Positions 25,701 through 34,161 of a stretch of DNA of 64,000 bases are shown here, piece after piece. Each line of letters opens with the position of its first letter. Position 1 is the first letter of the stretch. The stretch spans positions 59,606,181 to 59,670,180 of the forward strand of contig NC_134848.1 in assembly GCF_965363235.1 (NCBI RefSeq). Direction: 5' to 3'. Below the pieces are notes generated by a model. The model had not been told where the DNA came from. It saw nothing but the letters and a program-made list of their open reading frames with translations, and made no database searches. A program made the position numbers and the translations under genes. This DNA is from Mytilus galloprovincialis (lineage: Eukaryota; Mollusca; Bivalvia; Mytilida; Mytilidae).

Positions 25701-26034
25701 GTGTTAAGTTATGAATAAAATTAAATTCACATTTTGAATTTTATTTCAAGCAGTCATGTTTTCGACTTCATGTACAAACGTACTTCACAATAATTGTCAA
25801 TGTTTTTTTTTTATCTTTCAGGGAAATGATATCTACACAATTATCATTATAATGACAGTTTGTGTAACAGTTGTTATACTTGTAGTTATTAGCGCATTTG
25901 TTTTGCGCATGCACCAGATTAAGTCGAAAGATGAATTGTACAGCTCCAAAGCCGTCCCAGATAATATAAGAAAAGAAAAATTTAACGCTGAAATGATTTA
26001 TAAAAAGCAAGGATTATCTATTATAGAACAATAG
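4713..26034 (+). CDS. VWA7/hemicentin-type vWA-domain single-pass membrane protein (20 exons, 991 aa)
   Basis: The coding exons join in consistent phase: 4713-4911, 6193-6315, 7306-7467, 8088-8154, 9874-9959, 10406-10591, 12506-12724, 13527-13652, 14504-14668, 15377-15498, 15739-15898, 17426-17502, 19029-19182, 19534-19703, 20412-20523, 21538-21736, 22382-22451, 23110-23339, 23786-23921, 25822-26034. They sum to 992 codons with the stop. Residues 1-20 form a signal peptide. The N-terminal region has CSHGG (222-226), GINKDS (239-244) and a WSPHSHLH block (249-256), as in the VWA7 family. The vWA domain (about 300-460) has DYTGS at 306-310, GGDNPDCPE at 373-381 and YVFTDAD with D405, giving a plausible MIDAS. 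A beta-rich ectodomain with many N-glycosylation sequons follows, then one TM helix (about 925-949) and a 42-residue tail. Role by family: a secretory-pathway, metal-dependent adhesion surface protein. Ligand unknown. The exon 16 and 17 donors are the least certain. Confidence 0.85.
5128..5268 (-). repeat. Dispersed repeat family B fragment (intron 1)
   Basis: The reverse complement matches 2570-2700 (AACTCCGAGGAAAATTCAAA, CAAACACATCAAACGAATGG). It has an internal short duplication of AAAATCAAAAG-type sequence. Confidence 0.7.
5352..6170 (-). mobile_element. 5'-truncated retroelement, 3' end and remnant of ORF C-terminus (family A)
   Basis: On the - strand, about 6110-6000 reads an open stretch LTKPLNRLIMKGYNYDTVVK... 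ending SLHRN before a stop. It resembles the degenerate C-terminal tail of a retroelement polyprotein. A long 3' untranslated part follows (TTTAACCCCGCCGCATTTTT, GCGCCTGTCCCAAGTCAGGA, GGACGCCTCCGGGTGCGGGA, TTGTCTCTTTGACACATTCC) and ends near CAATTTTATT. Copies at 20528, 28894 and 30637 start at different internal points but share this 3' end, the pattern of 5'-truncated target-primed insertions. Which retroelement class it belongs to is not settled. Confidence 0.65.
6583..6742. mobile_element. Near-perfect palindromic fold-back element
   Basis: Two arms of roughly 70 bp (ATTTATTTTGAATTTATTGA, CCATAAAATTAATTTTTGAC, TCTTCACA) are inverted around the core AATCCGCTTCGCGGATT, with arm identity over 90%. 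It lies in intron 2. There is no coding capacity. It is probably a MITE or hairpin-type element. Confidence 0.85.
7545..7735. repeat. Minisatellite of (A)ATCCCGA-type units
   Basis: Units of 8-26 bp containing ATCCCGA, GTCCCGA or CCCGG recur at least 12 times. Both strands stay open: the + strand reads repeated NPEIP-like segments and the - strand GISGF-like ones. Open frames on both strands follow from the repeat lacking stop triplets. It lies between exons 3 and 4 and is not exonic in the model. Confidence 0.8.
8466..8735. repeat. 21-bp minisatellite TTGTTCCCACAAGATAATATA
   Basis: About 12-13 units are present, with a 63-bp higher-order block duplicated exactly (the unit pair containing CCCACTAGAAAGTGTTC). 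The 21-bp period keeps frames open on the - strand (YYLVGTI-like repeats), but nothing supports expression. Confidence 0.9.
9296..9432. mobile_element. Hairpin MITE-like element
   Basis: The inverted core is CTTTTCTCGCTT...AAGCGAGAAAATCAAT, with weaker outer arms (AGATTATCATTTAACATCTC against GAGATAACCAACGATAATGT). It lies in intron 4. Confidence 0.6.
10738..10918 (+). mobile_element. SINE-like dispersed repeat
   Basis: The segment has GGAAGCCGGAGTGCTTTGAG, AAAACCACCGACCTTTGATA, AACTGACAATACTAGTCAAT and a tRNA-like end (GTGGTTACAGTAGTAACTAC, ACTCGGCCACAGAGGCCCC). I recognise it as a common bivalve tRNA-related repeat. Only one copy is present in the window. Confidence 0.55.
11520..11690. repeat. 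Dispersed repeat F (related to the 86/88-bp satellite)
   Basis: The stretch with AGACAAACAACAGTATAATA, AACTAACGACTGAGCACAGG and CACATGTGACACCCTTCGTG parallels 28500-28700 and the leader of the satellite at 60690-60770. No coding content. Confidence 0.5.
11982..12104 (+). pseudogene. Duplicated vWA exon 7 copy without MIDAS Asp
   Basis: About 130 bp, starting inside the acceptor (TTTTGTCTAG), repeats exon 7 at 12506 with about 85-90% identity. It reads GTEVLCTIGPTLFEDVFH..., then MAINYSDSMTDDI. The frame is open and the copy is followed by a possible donor GTATAA at 12105, so a 123-nt, 41-codon cassette (phase 1 to phase 1) could be spliced in without a frameshift. The metal-binding DYTGS is changed to NYSDS, and the second half of exon 7 is missing. 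The likely reading is a decayed partial exon duplication. A cassette exon is the alternative. Confidence 0.75.
12270..12455 (+). repeat. Dispersed repeat family C
   Basis: It is recognised by GGTGGGGTTCGTGTTACTTAG, ATTATTTGTCTGG, CCATGGCGTTGTCAGGTTAT and ATCTATGAGTTTGACTATACC. Other copies lie at 37305-37490 and, partially, at 32281-32380. It sits between the decayed and the functional exon 7. Confidence 0.75.
12905..13066 (-). mobile_element. tRNA-derived SINE, copy 1
   Basis: On the - strand it reads from GGACTAGCAGGACGGCTACA through the perfect Pol III B-box GGTTCGAATCC (complement of 12991-13001) to a tail containing AACATTGTTGGGTTGAGG. It is 80-90% identical to 13350-13505. A tRNA-like 5' half fused to an unrelated tail is diagnostic of SINEs. 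Confidence 0.75.
13350..13505 (-). mobile_element. tRNA-derived SINE, copy 2
   Basis: Same family and orientation as 12905-13066, with the B-box variant GGTTCGAATACC. It ends 21 bases before exon 8 at 13527, so the polypyrimidine region of that acceptor abuts the SINE. Confidence 0.75.
14075..14205 (+). repeat. Dispersed repeat family E (partial)
   Basis: The shared text TATTTATAGTGGATCTGG, AATCCCTTTCAACTATGCGG, GTGCGAGTTATGCCTTGTAG and GGTGTCTTTGACGTGCAAG matches the complement of 40785-41065, a longer copy. Confidence 0.7.
15900..17425. other. Intron 11, no gene seen
   Basis: About 1.5 kb of unremarkable AT-rich intron. I saw no recognisable repeat family or open coding segment. Confidence 0.4.
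17962..17992. repeat. (TG)n microsatellite
   Basis: A run of about ten GT dinucleotides preceded by GTCT units, in intron 12. Confidence 0.8.
18316..18935. repeat. Diverged tandem duplication in intron 12
   Basis: About 200 bp at 18340-18530 recurs at 18760-18935, roughly 420 bp on (TTCAATTTTATATATAGCCA against TTCAATTTTATTTATAACTA, then CCTTTTGTTTTCCA-ATAATTAATA). Both end in GTCGA-containing, tRNA-B-box-like text, so two insertions of one short retroelement are an alternative. Confidence 0.55.
20528..20886 (+). mobile_element. 5'-truncated family A retroelement 3' end
   Basis: It matches 30711-31053 and the complement of 5352-5720: TTTACTTTTCTACATTGGCT, TTTAACCCCGCCGCATTTTT, GGACGCCTCCGGGTGCGGGA, TTGTCTCTTTGACACATTCC. 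Homology begins only about four bases downstream of the exon 15 donor GT at 20524, so the intronic side of that splice site is partly retroelement sequence. Confidence 0.8.
21788..21965 (+). repeat. Dispersed repeat family D
   Basis: The segment with TAGCCAAATTTGGCACAAC, TTTTGATTTGAGCGTCACTT, ATGAGTCTTATATAGACGAA and GCGTCTGGCGTATAAAATTA recurs at 26685-26815 (+), 63895-64000 (-) and in part near 165-212. Confidence 0.75.
23940..25821. other. Last intron of gene 2
   Basis: About 24077-24450 is homologous to 212-600 of the copy-1 intron. The remainder is non-coding AT-rich sequence with no clear repeat family. Confidence 0.6.
25822..26034 (+). other. Terminal TM/cytoplasmic exon of gene 2
   Basis: The exon encodes GNDIYT, a TM helix rich in Ile and Val (IIIIMTVCVTVVILVVISAF), then LRMHQIKSKDELY and the tail ending GLSIIEQ, with the TAG stop at 26032-26034. 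It is the paralogue of 833-1042. Differences concentrate in the central tail (YSSKAVPDNIRK against VRSEAKSDTTMK), while KEKFNAEMI is fixed. Confidence 0.85.
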
Positions 26035-26132
26035 CTAAATTGTTTGTAGCCTACAAACTGACGTATTCCGTAACAGTGTTAATGGGATGATGTGTTATGC
26101 CAATTTTAATCACCTAAGTTTTAGAATGTTTC

Positions 26133-26138
26133 AATAAA
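26133..26138 (+). terminator. Polyadenylation signal of gene 2
   Basis: AATAAA lies 99 bases past the TAG stop. Confidence 0.6.
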
Positions 26139-26684
26139 TGCATAGTTGTCATCAACAACTTTTACATTAAAGTCGATTGCCGAAGTTTTTTCAATTTTAA
26201 TTTACTTATGAGTTTTTATGCAGGTCATTATTTCTTATGCAGCAAAATTCCTGCTCTCTGATTGGTTAATCACCAGGATGTAAATAACACCCCACTCTTG
26301 TTAGGATGAATTAAAAAACATAAAAGACAAAATTAAGAAGAAAAAAATGTGCACAATACAAAAATAAATAAAATTGAGGACAACAAATTTTGAAATTAAA
26401 AAAATACCAAAATTTCCATATTTCTGGAAAATAAAAAAAAATAAAAGTACACCAACAGCGGAGTTGACAATTTGAACTAGAAATTCTTCATTGAATTTTT
26501 TTCATGTTACATCCTGGTTTAAAAATGGGTAAAGGAACGCTGCGTAAGAAATAAATTCGTTACTTGATGTAATCATGGGTGTACGGACATAATTATAAAT
26601 TAACTATAAACAAAACTTTGAATATTTACTAAGGCTTTCTAATCATAGGAACATAATACATTAGCTGTATATAGCAAAACGTTT

Positions 26685-26815
26685 AGGAACGTTTGGTCCT
26701 TAATGTTCTTAAACTTCGTACTTTATTTGGCCTTTTTAATTATTTTTTTCGAGCGTCACTTATGAGTCGTCTGTATACGAAATGCGCGTCTGGCGCGAGT
26801 ACAAAATTTCAAACC
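26685..26815 (+). repeat. Family D repeat in 3' flank of gene 2
   Basis: TTCGAGCGTCACTTATGAGT followed by GCGCGTCTGGCGCGAGTAC. It lies directly left of, and slightly into, the 93-bp direct repeat that bounds the tyrosinase retrocopy. Confidence 0.7.
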
Positions 26816-26895
26816 TGGTATATATGTTGAGTTTATTTATAACGGTGTTGAAAATGCATGCACCCTCCGACTACTCCCCATGGTGTATGCATTTT
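26803..26895. repeat. Left copy of 93-bp direct repeat flanking tyrosinase retrocopy
   Basis: It begins AAAATTTCAAACCTGGTATA and ends GGTGTATGCATTTT. It is identical to 27418-27510 except for one base (CCGA against CCGG). Confidence 0.9.
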
Positions 26896-27417
26896 TTTTT
26901 TTTTTTTTTTTTGGAAAACTGCTTAAAAAATATAAGAATACAGAACTGAGCCGCCCCTCCTCCATACCATCATAGACTTACTGTGTCACTTTTAAGGGCA
27001 TTTACTGCTTCGAAAAATTTCTCCCTTTCGTCCTCACTTAATGCACGTATTTCTTTCCTAACGCGCAGCCGGTAGTAAACTCTCCTTGCTTGTCGTCTTA
27101 GTCGAATATGTAATTTTTTGCCGAGCGAATCAAGCCAGTCATATGCACCCCTTCCTAAACCTATTGAGCTAATATTTCTGTTCATATGTGTCAAAAAACT
27201 TTCTAAACAGCTCGTTTCAAACATCATATGGAGTGGTAGTTTTATCAACTTGTCCTGCGTAGCATTCTTCCAACATTGGTGGAAATACATCTTCTACAAT
27301 AAGCGCTGACGCCGGAATAAGGACCATCAAAAGGAAATAAGACCTCATTGTCTGCAAAATATGAAAAGTTCGTCAATTAACCATAGGTTTTACTTTAGTT
27401 TTTGTTTTCCAGTTTTG
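26896..27417 (-). pseudogene. Retrocopy-like fragment: tyrosinase exon 1 with A-run, frameshifted
   Basis: Read on the - strand it carries about 60 bp of 5' leader, an ATG at about 27349, the signal peptide and the exon-1 tyrosinase N-terminus, then the exon-1 donor and about 60 bp of intron 1, then a run of A (T-run at 26892-26912 on the + strand). It matches 37710-38215 at over 90%. One inserted base turns the codons for DVQTS (GATGTTCAAACG) into GATGTTTGAAACG, giving a stop and a frameshift. Copper-site exons are absent. The structure suggests reverse transcription of a prematurely polyadenylated, unspliced transcript. Confidence 0.85.
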
Positions 27418-27510
27418 AAAATTTCAAACCTGGTATATATGTTGAGTTTATTTATAACGGTGTTGAAAATGCATGCACCCTCCGGCTACTCCCCATGGTG
27501 TATGCATTTT
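27418..27510. repeat. Right copy of 93-bp direct repeat
   Basis: Second copy of the repeat at 26803. The original locus continues directly into CTACACCGCTGTAAAATTCG at 27511. Confidence 0.9.
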
Positions 27511-28299
27511 CTACACCGCTGTAAAATTCGGTACACCCCTGCAAACACCTAGATACCTAATATCATTCTTCTCTGATGTATGTATTTACCAGTTATGCAT
27601 TATGTAATAGTTTGTCAGATATTATATTTCATATATAATTTATTTGTTATTATGCTGATGAGCATTATTTCCTTAAAGTCTTAAATTAATCAAATGGAAA
27701 GAAATTTATTTTTTGACTAAAATTTGAATATGTTTTTCAACTGACTAACGTAAGCTGTACGTCTAAAGTCTAAATTGAATGTGATTTATATTGTATTGTG
27801 CCAAATTTAATTAACATATTTATCCAGGTATATTATTTCTAAATTAAAATTTATATAAAAGAACATATGTTTAAAATTGTTACTTCGTCTTTTCGTAATG
27901 AAATTTAGTGAAGGTTGAATGTTTGTTTCTTGGTTCAGTGTATTAATGGATTGATTCCTTGCTATGTGTTGTGGAAAGGTCTCGTGACCAATAGTTAGCC
28001 AAAATACATATCCAACTGAAATGTTCTGCAGTGTTTTATTCAGGGGGACGGGAACGAAAACGACTTAATAATAAAAAAAACGACCCTTCACGTAATCGAA
28101 TGTTTACAAATTATTTTTGAGGAACCCATTTGTGACCTGTTGCAGGGCAAAATGTCTGTCTCTATCCAACATACCATTGTATTACAGCGGAAGCTCATAC
28201 TCTTCACTATTCTTCTATGTTGTCACACCTTGCAAAAGCTATCAATTTTATTGGTTGTTATTAGTTTATAATACTTGTAATGAATATGACGGATTTATT

Positions 28300-29985
28300 G
28301 CCACTTGACTTATAGCAGACACCAATCAATCTATCAGTACATGAGCGATATTTTAAATGTATTAAAGAAAACTGATTTACGATATGGCCCCACCAACAAG
28401 TAGTTACAGGTGTTAATTGATGTACGTAGAGCATTCCAAAGATTTCAAGGGTTACAAACTTCCTGCAAGAGTGGAACGTTAAAACTCATGAGTCGAAAAT
28501 AAACTTACAACGTTATGGCTAAAATAATCAAACTAACAGACAAACAATAGTACACAAAACACAAAATAGAAAACTAAACACACAGCACACGAACCCCATC
28601 ATTAATTAGAAAGTGCTCTGGAAGGGTACGCAGATCCTGCACCATATGTGACACCCGTCGTGTTGCCATATTTGTATAAATATTCGACCGTACGTCAACA
28701 AGGATTATAGCTCATTACTTACTTATAACTTAAAGCACGAAACATGAAGTAGACTATCATATTTTCACACATTCAACTTCCTGTGAATGAATAACCTGTT
28801 ATTTATGCACTGTACATTTAGTCACCTGATTTAATTATCATTTTCTCTCTTCGAAGAAGAAGTCATTTTGATTGTCTTGACTAAACCATAGAATTAAATT
28901 GAGAATGGAAATGGGGAATTTGTCAAAGAGACAACAACCCGACCATAGAGCAGACAACAGCCGAAGGCCACCAATGGGTCTTCAATGCAGCGAGAAACTC
29001 CCGCAACCGGAGGAGTCCTTCAGCTGAAAAGTGTTTTTTTTAACAATGAAGTAGTCCTAAATTAGGTCAATTCCGAAATAAAAAAAACAGTATCAGCACT
29101 CATTAGATTTGGCCGAATCTATGGAGACAGACAAATACAAATAAATATTAATGCAATCCAGATTAATAATATTGACGACTGTATTATATGACTTCCCACC
29201 AAAATAGTCAAACAGGCATCATAACATATGACCCATCAAGAGCATTGTGGCCCGACTAAGTTTAATGAGTCGGTTTATTCCTTTTATCGAATTATGGTTT
29301 TGATCGCCCCTTTGGTATCAACATCCTCATTTTGATTTTGTTCCTTTTTGTTAGAGACTAATACTTCAAAAGTTTTAAATATGTGTGGGTCCGGTGAGGA
29401 GGATAGGTTATTCATCTCTAAATACTTTAATCAATCATGCCATTTTGCTCTATTTCTTTTATTGAAAAAGGCCATTAAATAACAGAAAAGTGATAATTAG
29501 AATGACTGTCAACGGCAAAACCGTGCCTTAAGAAATATCTTATAATGAAAGTCCTAGTTTCAGAGTTCTTTCCAGTCTTTTGACTTCAAACATGGCTGAA
29601 TTTTAATTTAGTGTCAAACTATTTGTGGGTCTGGTAGGATATGGTGTCCTTCACACACTACAACAGATGATTTTAATAGGGAAGCTTTAAGATTACATGA
29701 TAAGGTCTATTTTGGTAGATTCAGACGAGGATTTTGATCAACAATTTCTTTCATCAAAGCCATACGCAAAAGCAGTGCAACGATGGATTGTGCTTCTACA
29801 ATGAAAAGCAAGAACACTGACATATTTTATATAACTATGCATGTTCCAACAGTAGAAAATCAACACCTGCATTTGTGTACAATACAAATACATCTATTTA
29901 TAGAGCACAAGGTGTATCAATTGGAAAAATCCTAGCTCAAAGTCAGACATTGTGTTGGTATATGACTTAATAAACTGTTATCACA
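28300..29985. other. Intergenic, repeat remnants only
   Basis: It contains a repeat F copy (about 28500-28700, with AGTGCTCTGGAAGGGTACGC, a single diverged monomer of the 60.8-kb satellite), a truncated family A retroelement 3' end on the - strand (28894-29027), and otherwise non-coding DNA. Confidence 0.5.
28894..29027 (-). mobile_element. Family A retroelement 3' end fragment
   Basis: AATTGAGAATGGAAATGGGG, GTCAAAGAGACAACAACCCG and CTTCAATGCAGCGAGAAACT are the complement of the family A 3' terminus. The copy is truncated about 130 bp from the end. Confidence 0.75.
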
Positions 29986-29989
29986 GAGA

Positions 29990-31310
29990 TATGTCTCGCT
30001 TTTTTGTAATTTTGATTATGCAAATGTTGAAATCAAAATAGCAATACATTAACATCTTACACAAGTTATGCAAACATTCAAAGTCAATGAACCATGACTA
30101 AGTTAGATGGCTTAACAATGCTAATACAACTGCATACCAAATACCATTGCCTTATTATAAGTCGTTCCCAAATCTAAATACAAAAATTAATTTATAAACT
30201 ATGTAAAAGTTTCAAAGTCAATGAAGCATGAAGAGGGGATGGGCTATATAATCCCCATGGAAACAATATCATTGATTTAACATTAGCAGTTCACCATAAA
30301 CTGATCTAATCACAAACTAATACATGTAAACTAAGATAAGTTTCAAAGTCATTAGACTGTGACTGAGGGGCGAGGCCAAAAAGTCGTCATGGAAATGAGA
30401 TGTGTTAATGCTTATACAACTGAATACCAATTAACATTGGCCTACCACTAATGATTCCCCTTGAACTGACCTAATCACATACTAATACATGATATAGACC
30501 ATGACTAAGGGGACTGAGCCAAATTATCTGCGTGGAAATGAGATATGCCAATGCTTATACAACTGCATACCAAATATCATCGACCTACCACTTGTTGTTC
30601 TCCATAAACTGGCCTAATCACAAACTAATACATTTTTTTTTCTTTTGTTACATCTTCTGACATCGGACTCGGACTTCCCTTTAACTGAATGTTAATGTGC
30701 GTATTGTTATGCGTTTACTTTTCTACATTGGCTAGAAGTATAGGGGGAGTTGAGATCTCATAAACATGTTTAACCCCGCCGCAATTTTGCGCCTGTCCCA
30801 AGTCTGGAGCATCTGGCCTTTGTTATTCTTGTATAATTTTTAACTTTAGTTTCTTGTGTATAATTCGGAGTTTAGTATGACGTCCATTATCACTGTACTA
30901 GTATACATATTTTTTAAGGGACCAGCTAAAGGACACCTATCAATGCGGGAGTTTCTCGCTACATTGAAGACCCATTGGTGGCATTCGGCTGTTTTCTGCT
31001 CTATGGTCGGGTTGTTGTCGCTTTGACACATTCCCCATTTCCTTTGTCAATTTTATGTAAATTAAGCAAAAGTTTGGAAGTCAATAGTCCATGACCGAGG
31101 TGGCAGAGCCAAATAATCTCTCCATGGAAATGAGATGTGCCAATGCTTATACAACTGCATACCAAATATAATTGACCTACCACTTGTGGTTCACTATAAA
31201 CTAGACCTAATTACAAACGAATACATTGTTGACGCCGTCGCCGCCGCCGGAAACAGCATACCTATGTCTCGCTTTTTGACTCCGTCAGGCGAGACAAAAA
31301 CGTTAGAAAT
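29990..31310. repeat. Array of about 145-165-bp tandem monomers, interrupted
   Basis: Monomers share TTCAAAGTCAATGA, CCATGGAAATGAGATGTG, TATACAACTGCATACCAA and CATAAACTGACCTAATCACA-like text. About four copies lie before 30637 and one after 31053. The array ends in GTCGCCGCCGCCGGAAACAG and CTCGCTTTTTGACTCCGTCA, and TATGTCTCGCTTTTTTG also marks its left edge (29991). It looks like a bivalve non-autonomous element with a tandem-repeat core. Confidence 0.7.
30637..31053 (+). mobile_element. Family A retroelement fragment inserted into the tandem array
   Basis: The array text AATACAT|GTAAA, intact in an upstream monomer (near 30325), is split here by 417 bp running from a T-rich start through ACATCGGACTCGGACTTCCC to TTTGTCAATTTTAT. 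The insertion defines the element's 3' end. Confidence 0.8.
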
Positions 31311-31544
31311 TAATTGCCGACTTTTTAAAACATATTTTTCGTCATGTTCAGACACAGCCAGTGTTTTTGCTGTATCATCATTTATCAGTAATAAAACATT
31401 GTTTTTAAAATTAATTGCTCAATCCTTAAGAGATCGCATTCTTTTGTACGGTTCGGTTCAGGTTTTTATAGTCATTTGTAATATCGTTGCGTAAACATTT
31501 TGTTTTTCTTTGTTAACATCATTTTTTGAATTTGTTTAAGAAAA

Positions 31545-31815
31545 TAGTATAATGTTGACTGCTGTCACACCCAATTTTCGATTTTATACCTTTAATGTAT
31601 ATTTTTTTTGCTCACGGATTGTTGTCAATGGGGACATATTGAAATTGATTGATTTTTAGTCAGGTATTGCCGTGCCCACGCTCCGATTCTCGCGTAAATA
31701 TCATGGAATATGACAGTTTTTTTCAATCCGTTTGAGTGTTTGAGATTTTGATTTCGCCATTTGTAAAGGAACTTTTCGTTCTGAATTTTCTTTTGGGTTT
31801 GGTATCTTTGTTATC
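31545..31815 (+). repeat. Diverged family B repeat
   Basis: TTGACTGCTGTCACACC, CGGATTGTTGTCAATGGGG, TTTGATTTCGCCATTTGTAA and TTTTCTTTTGGGTTTGGTAT follow the order of the family at 2395 and 63080. Confidence 0.55.
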
Positions 31816-32280
31816 TCATTATTTTGTAGAAACTGCTTCTATATTGAAATATCTTCAAATATATGAATATAGATATTTGAGATGCACCTTGTGAAAAGAT
31901 ATCGTGTGTTAAACATAAGTCATGTGACGTACTGTTTATATTTAGTTAATAGTTTTTTGCTGATAATCTGCAGAAGGGTTACACTCTTGGTGGTTAACAA
32001 ATAGGAAATATGCATTTTGTGGTTTAAAGCTGATATGCACCTTGTACGGTTTGAAAGTATAAGATGAACCTAGTTAGTTTGAATTATCTATTATAATATT
32101 CATACAAAGGAAACTCTGAAAACTCAAAATAAGATCATAACATTTCTCCAATATGATGAGTGTCTCCGTCCTAGATATGATTGTGTTTTCTTATATGATT
32201 GGACGACTTAATAACCTTCTGATCGAGAGAGTTCATATCATACAAACATACCGGTAGTTCATCTTCTCAATAATTTTATG

Positions 32281-32380
32281 TGGCTGTTCAAAATTTTGTT
32301 TGCCATGGCATTTTCAGTTTATTTTCGATTTATGAATTTGAACATCTCTTTGGTATATTTCGCTTCTCTTTTGATGAAGA
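32281..32380 (+). repeat. Family C repeat fragment
   Basis: TTTGCCATGGCATTTTCAGT, TTTCGATTTATGAATTTGAA and CTCTTTGGTATATTTCGC match the family at 12270 and 37305. Confidence 0.6.
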
Positions 32381-32526
32381 CTCCTACTTGATGTCTATGT
32401 GAGGTTTTAGTATTTTTTTCCGTTTGATTGCTCTGACTCTCATTGAAGAATACCCTGCATCTTGTGTTATATTTGCTTAAAAACTGTAGGAATAAAATAT
32501 AGCAACATATTTCCTCTAATAATTCT

Positions 32527-32532
32527 TTTATT
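32527..32532 (-). terminator. Polyadenylation signal of tyrosinase gene
   Basis: TTTATT on the + strand (AATAAA on the coding strand) lies 75 bases after the TAA stop. Confidence 0.6.
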
Positions 32533-32606
32533 ATATTTGATTCTATCAAACTTATTATTTTCTTCACAACATTTTTGGAGATACATGTGAAAAGTAAAAA
32601 ATAACC

Positions 32607-34161
32607 TTAATTTACACAATCGAACCTCAGAAACGGTGTTATTTCTGGAGCAAACGCGCCATTATATGAATCAACGAACATACGAGGATACTCGGACGTG
32701 ATCTTGATCAGACCCGAACATTCCTTGTACATTGATTGTGATACCAGACAACTAGTTCGACACATTTCACCGTTTGAGTCATACGCCCTTACGTATGCTT
32801 TTGTTTCACCATCTAATGGCTTCTCAAAGGCAATAAAACCAACAGATTCAGACGTGAGTGTGCGTTCATCTATAGAAATGTAGTCCATATGTCTTCCACT
32901 GTAGGAAAATCCATCAGTTTGAAATGTAATATTGAATGTTCTTTGGTTTTTAATTTCCTCATTTCCCGGGGTTTGATTTCTTTTGTGTTTGTTAATGATT
33001 GCTATTGGAGAGAGTGCCAAATTATCAAATTTATATGAAGTCCTACTCACAGAACTAGAATTTCTCAATTCATGCATCAAGCGAAGATTTATATCTAAGC
33101 CAATATTCAAATTATCGCCATTCAAAGTATACTTAACTGATCTGCGACGCCTGGGTTTAGCGAAAGGCATCTTGAATCTTTTAGTAATCTTCGGAGCTGC
33201 TGACGTCTGAGTTAATTTTGTGTTTTCTTTTCTTGAGAATGCTGAAAAACTTTCTTTTCCGCTTTTAGTTTCCGTTAATATGTCGGCATCAGCCCCTAGT
33301 GCATTTTTCATCTCTGTTTTCGTTGGTTGTTTCGTAGGTTTCATATTCTTGATGATTGTTGTAATGGGGACCCTTTTTCCCTTTTGAATTGGCGGGTACC
33401 AATTCTTAACCTTACGAAATCCGTTAACACGAACGAAATCGTATCTAGATCTTGAAACACATGCATTTTTAGTTTTATCACAGAACAAAAATCCGTCATA
33501 CGCTCCTCCACACCTGTTTTCACAAGTAGGGGCATCTGCATATCTATAAATTTGTTTTGTAAATGAATTACTAAACCCCTGAATATTCGTCTTTGTTGGT
33601 ATCAAGTTATCCATAATTCTGTTTGGCAGGTGCGTTGGTTCAGTGTTTGGTGCAACTGGGTAGTCTGTTTCCGAATTTATTCCTAATTTTGTTTGGCGCT
33701 TTCTAAATTGTTCCCAAAGGTAATCTACGAAGCAATGGTGAAGCCAGAAAACGGGGTCTGATGGACTCAAATTTACGTCAGCCATATGGCCATTATTTCC
33801 GCCGACATACCCATGAACCATATCATGATGTGACTCCAAATTGGCATAATCGCCATCTGGAGCTGTCGGGGTCAGAATTTCTCGGTGATATCTTTTTTTA
33901 AACACGTCTTTTATCGTTTGTGGATCAATAGGCCAACCAACTGTATCTACATCACGTCTTAACAAAGTGGCTGGTTTGGTTGGAGTTGACCAAAATGCAA
34001 ATGGACCTGAATAAACAATGCCTTTCGGATTCCCTATAAATATGTCAGTAAATAAGATAGAATCCTGGCGATTCGTCATCAAATAATCAGCTCTTGAATC
34101 CCAGTAAGGAAGAGTCACTGATCTGCTTTTTCTATTTACTCCCCGCAGAGCATTTTCAAAT
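32607..34161 (-). other. Tyrosinase exon 3 (CuB site and C-terminal region)
   Basis: This long exon carries LPYWDS, CuB and about 380 residues after it, including CENRCGGAYDGFLFCD, a basic linker with RRRRS, and a Cys-containing C-terminal module (CRTSCLVS, MYKECSGL). The length after CuB exceeds a bare catalytic domain and fits the extended mollusc secreted tyrosinases. Confidence 0.9.
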
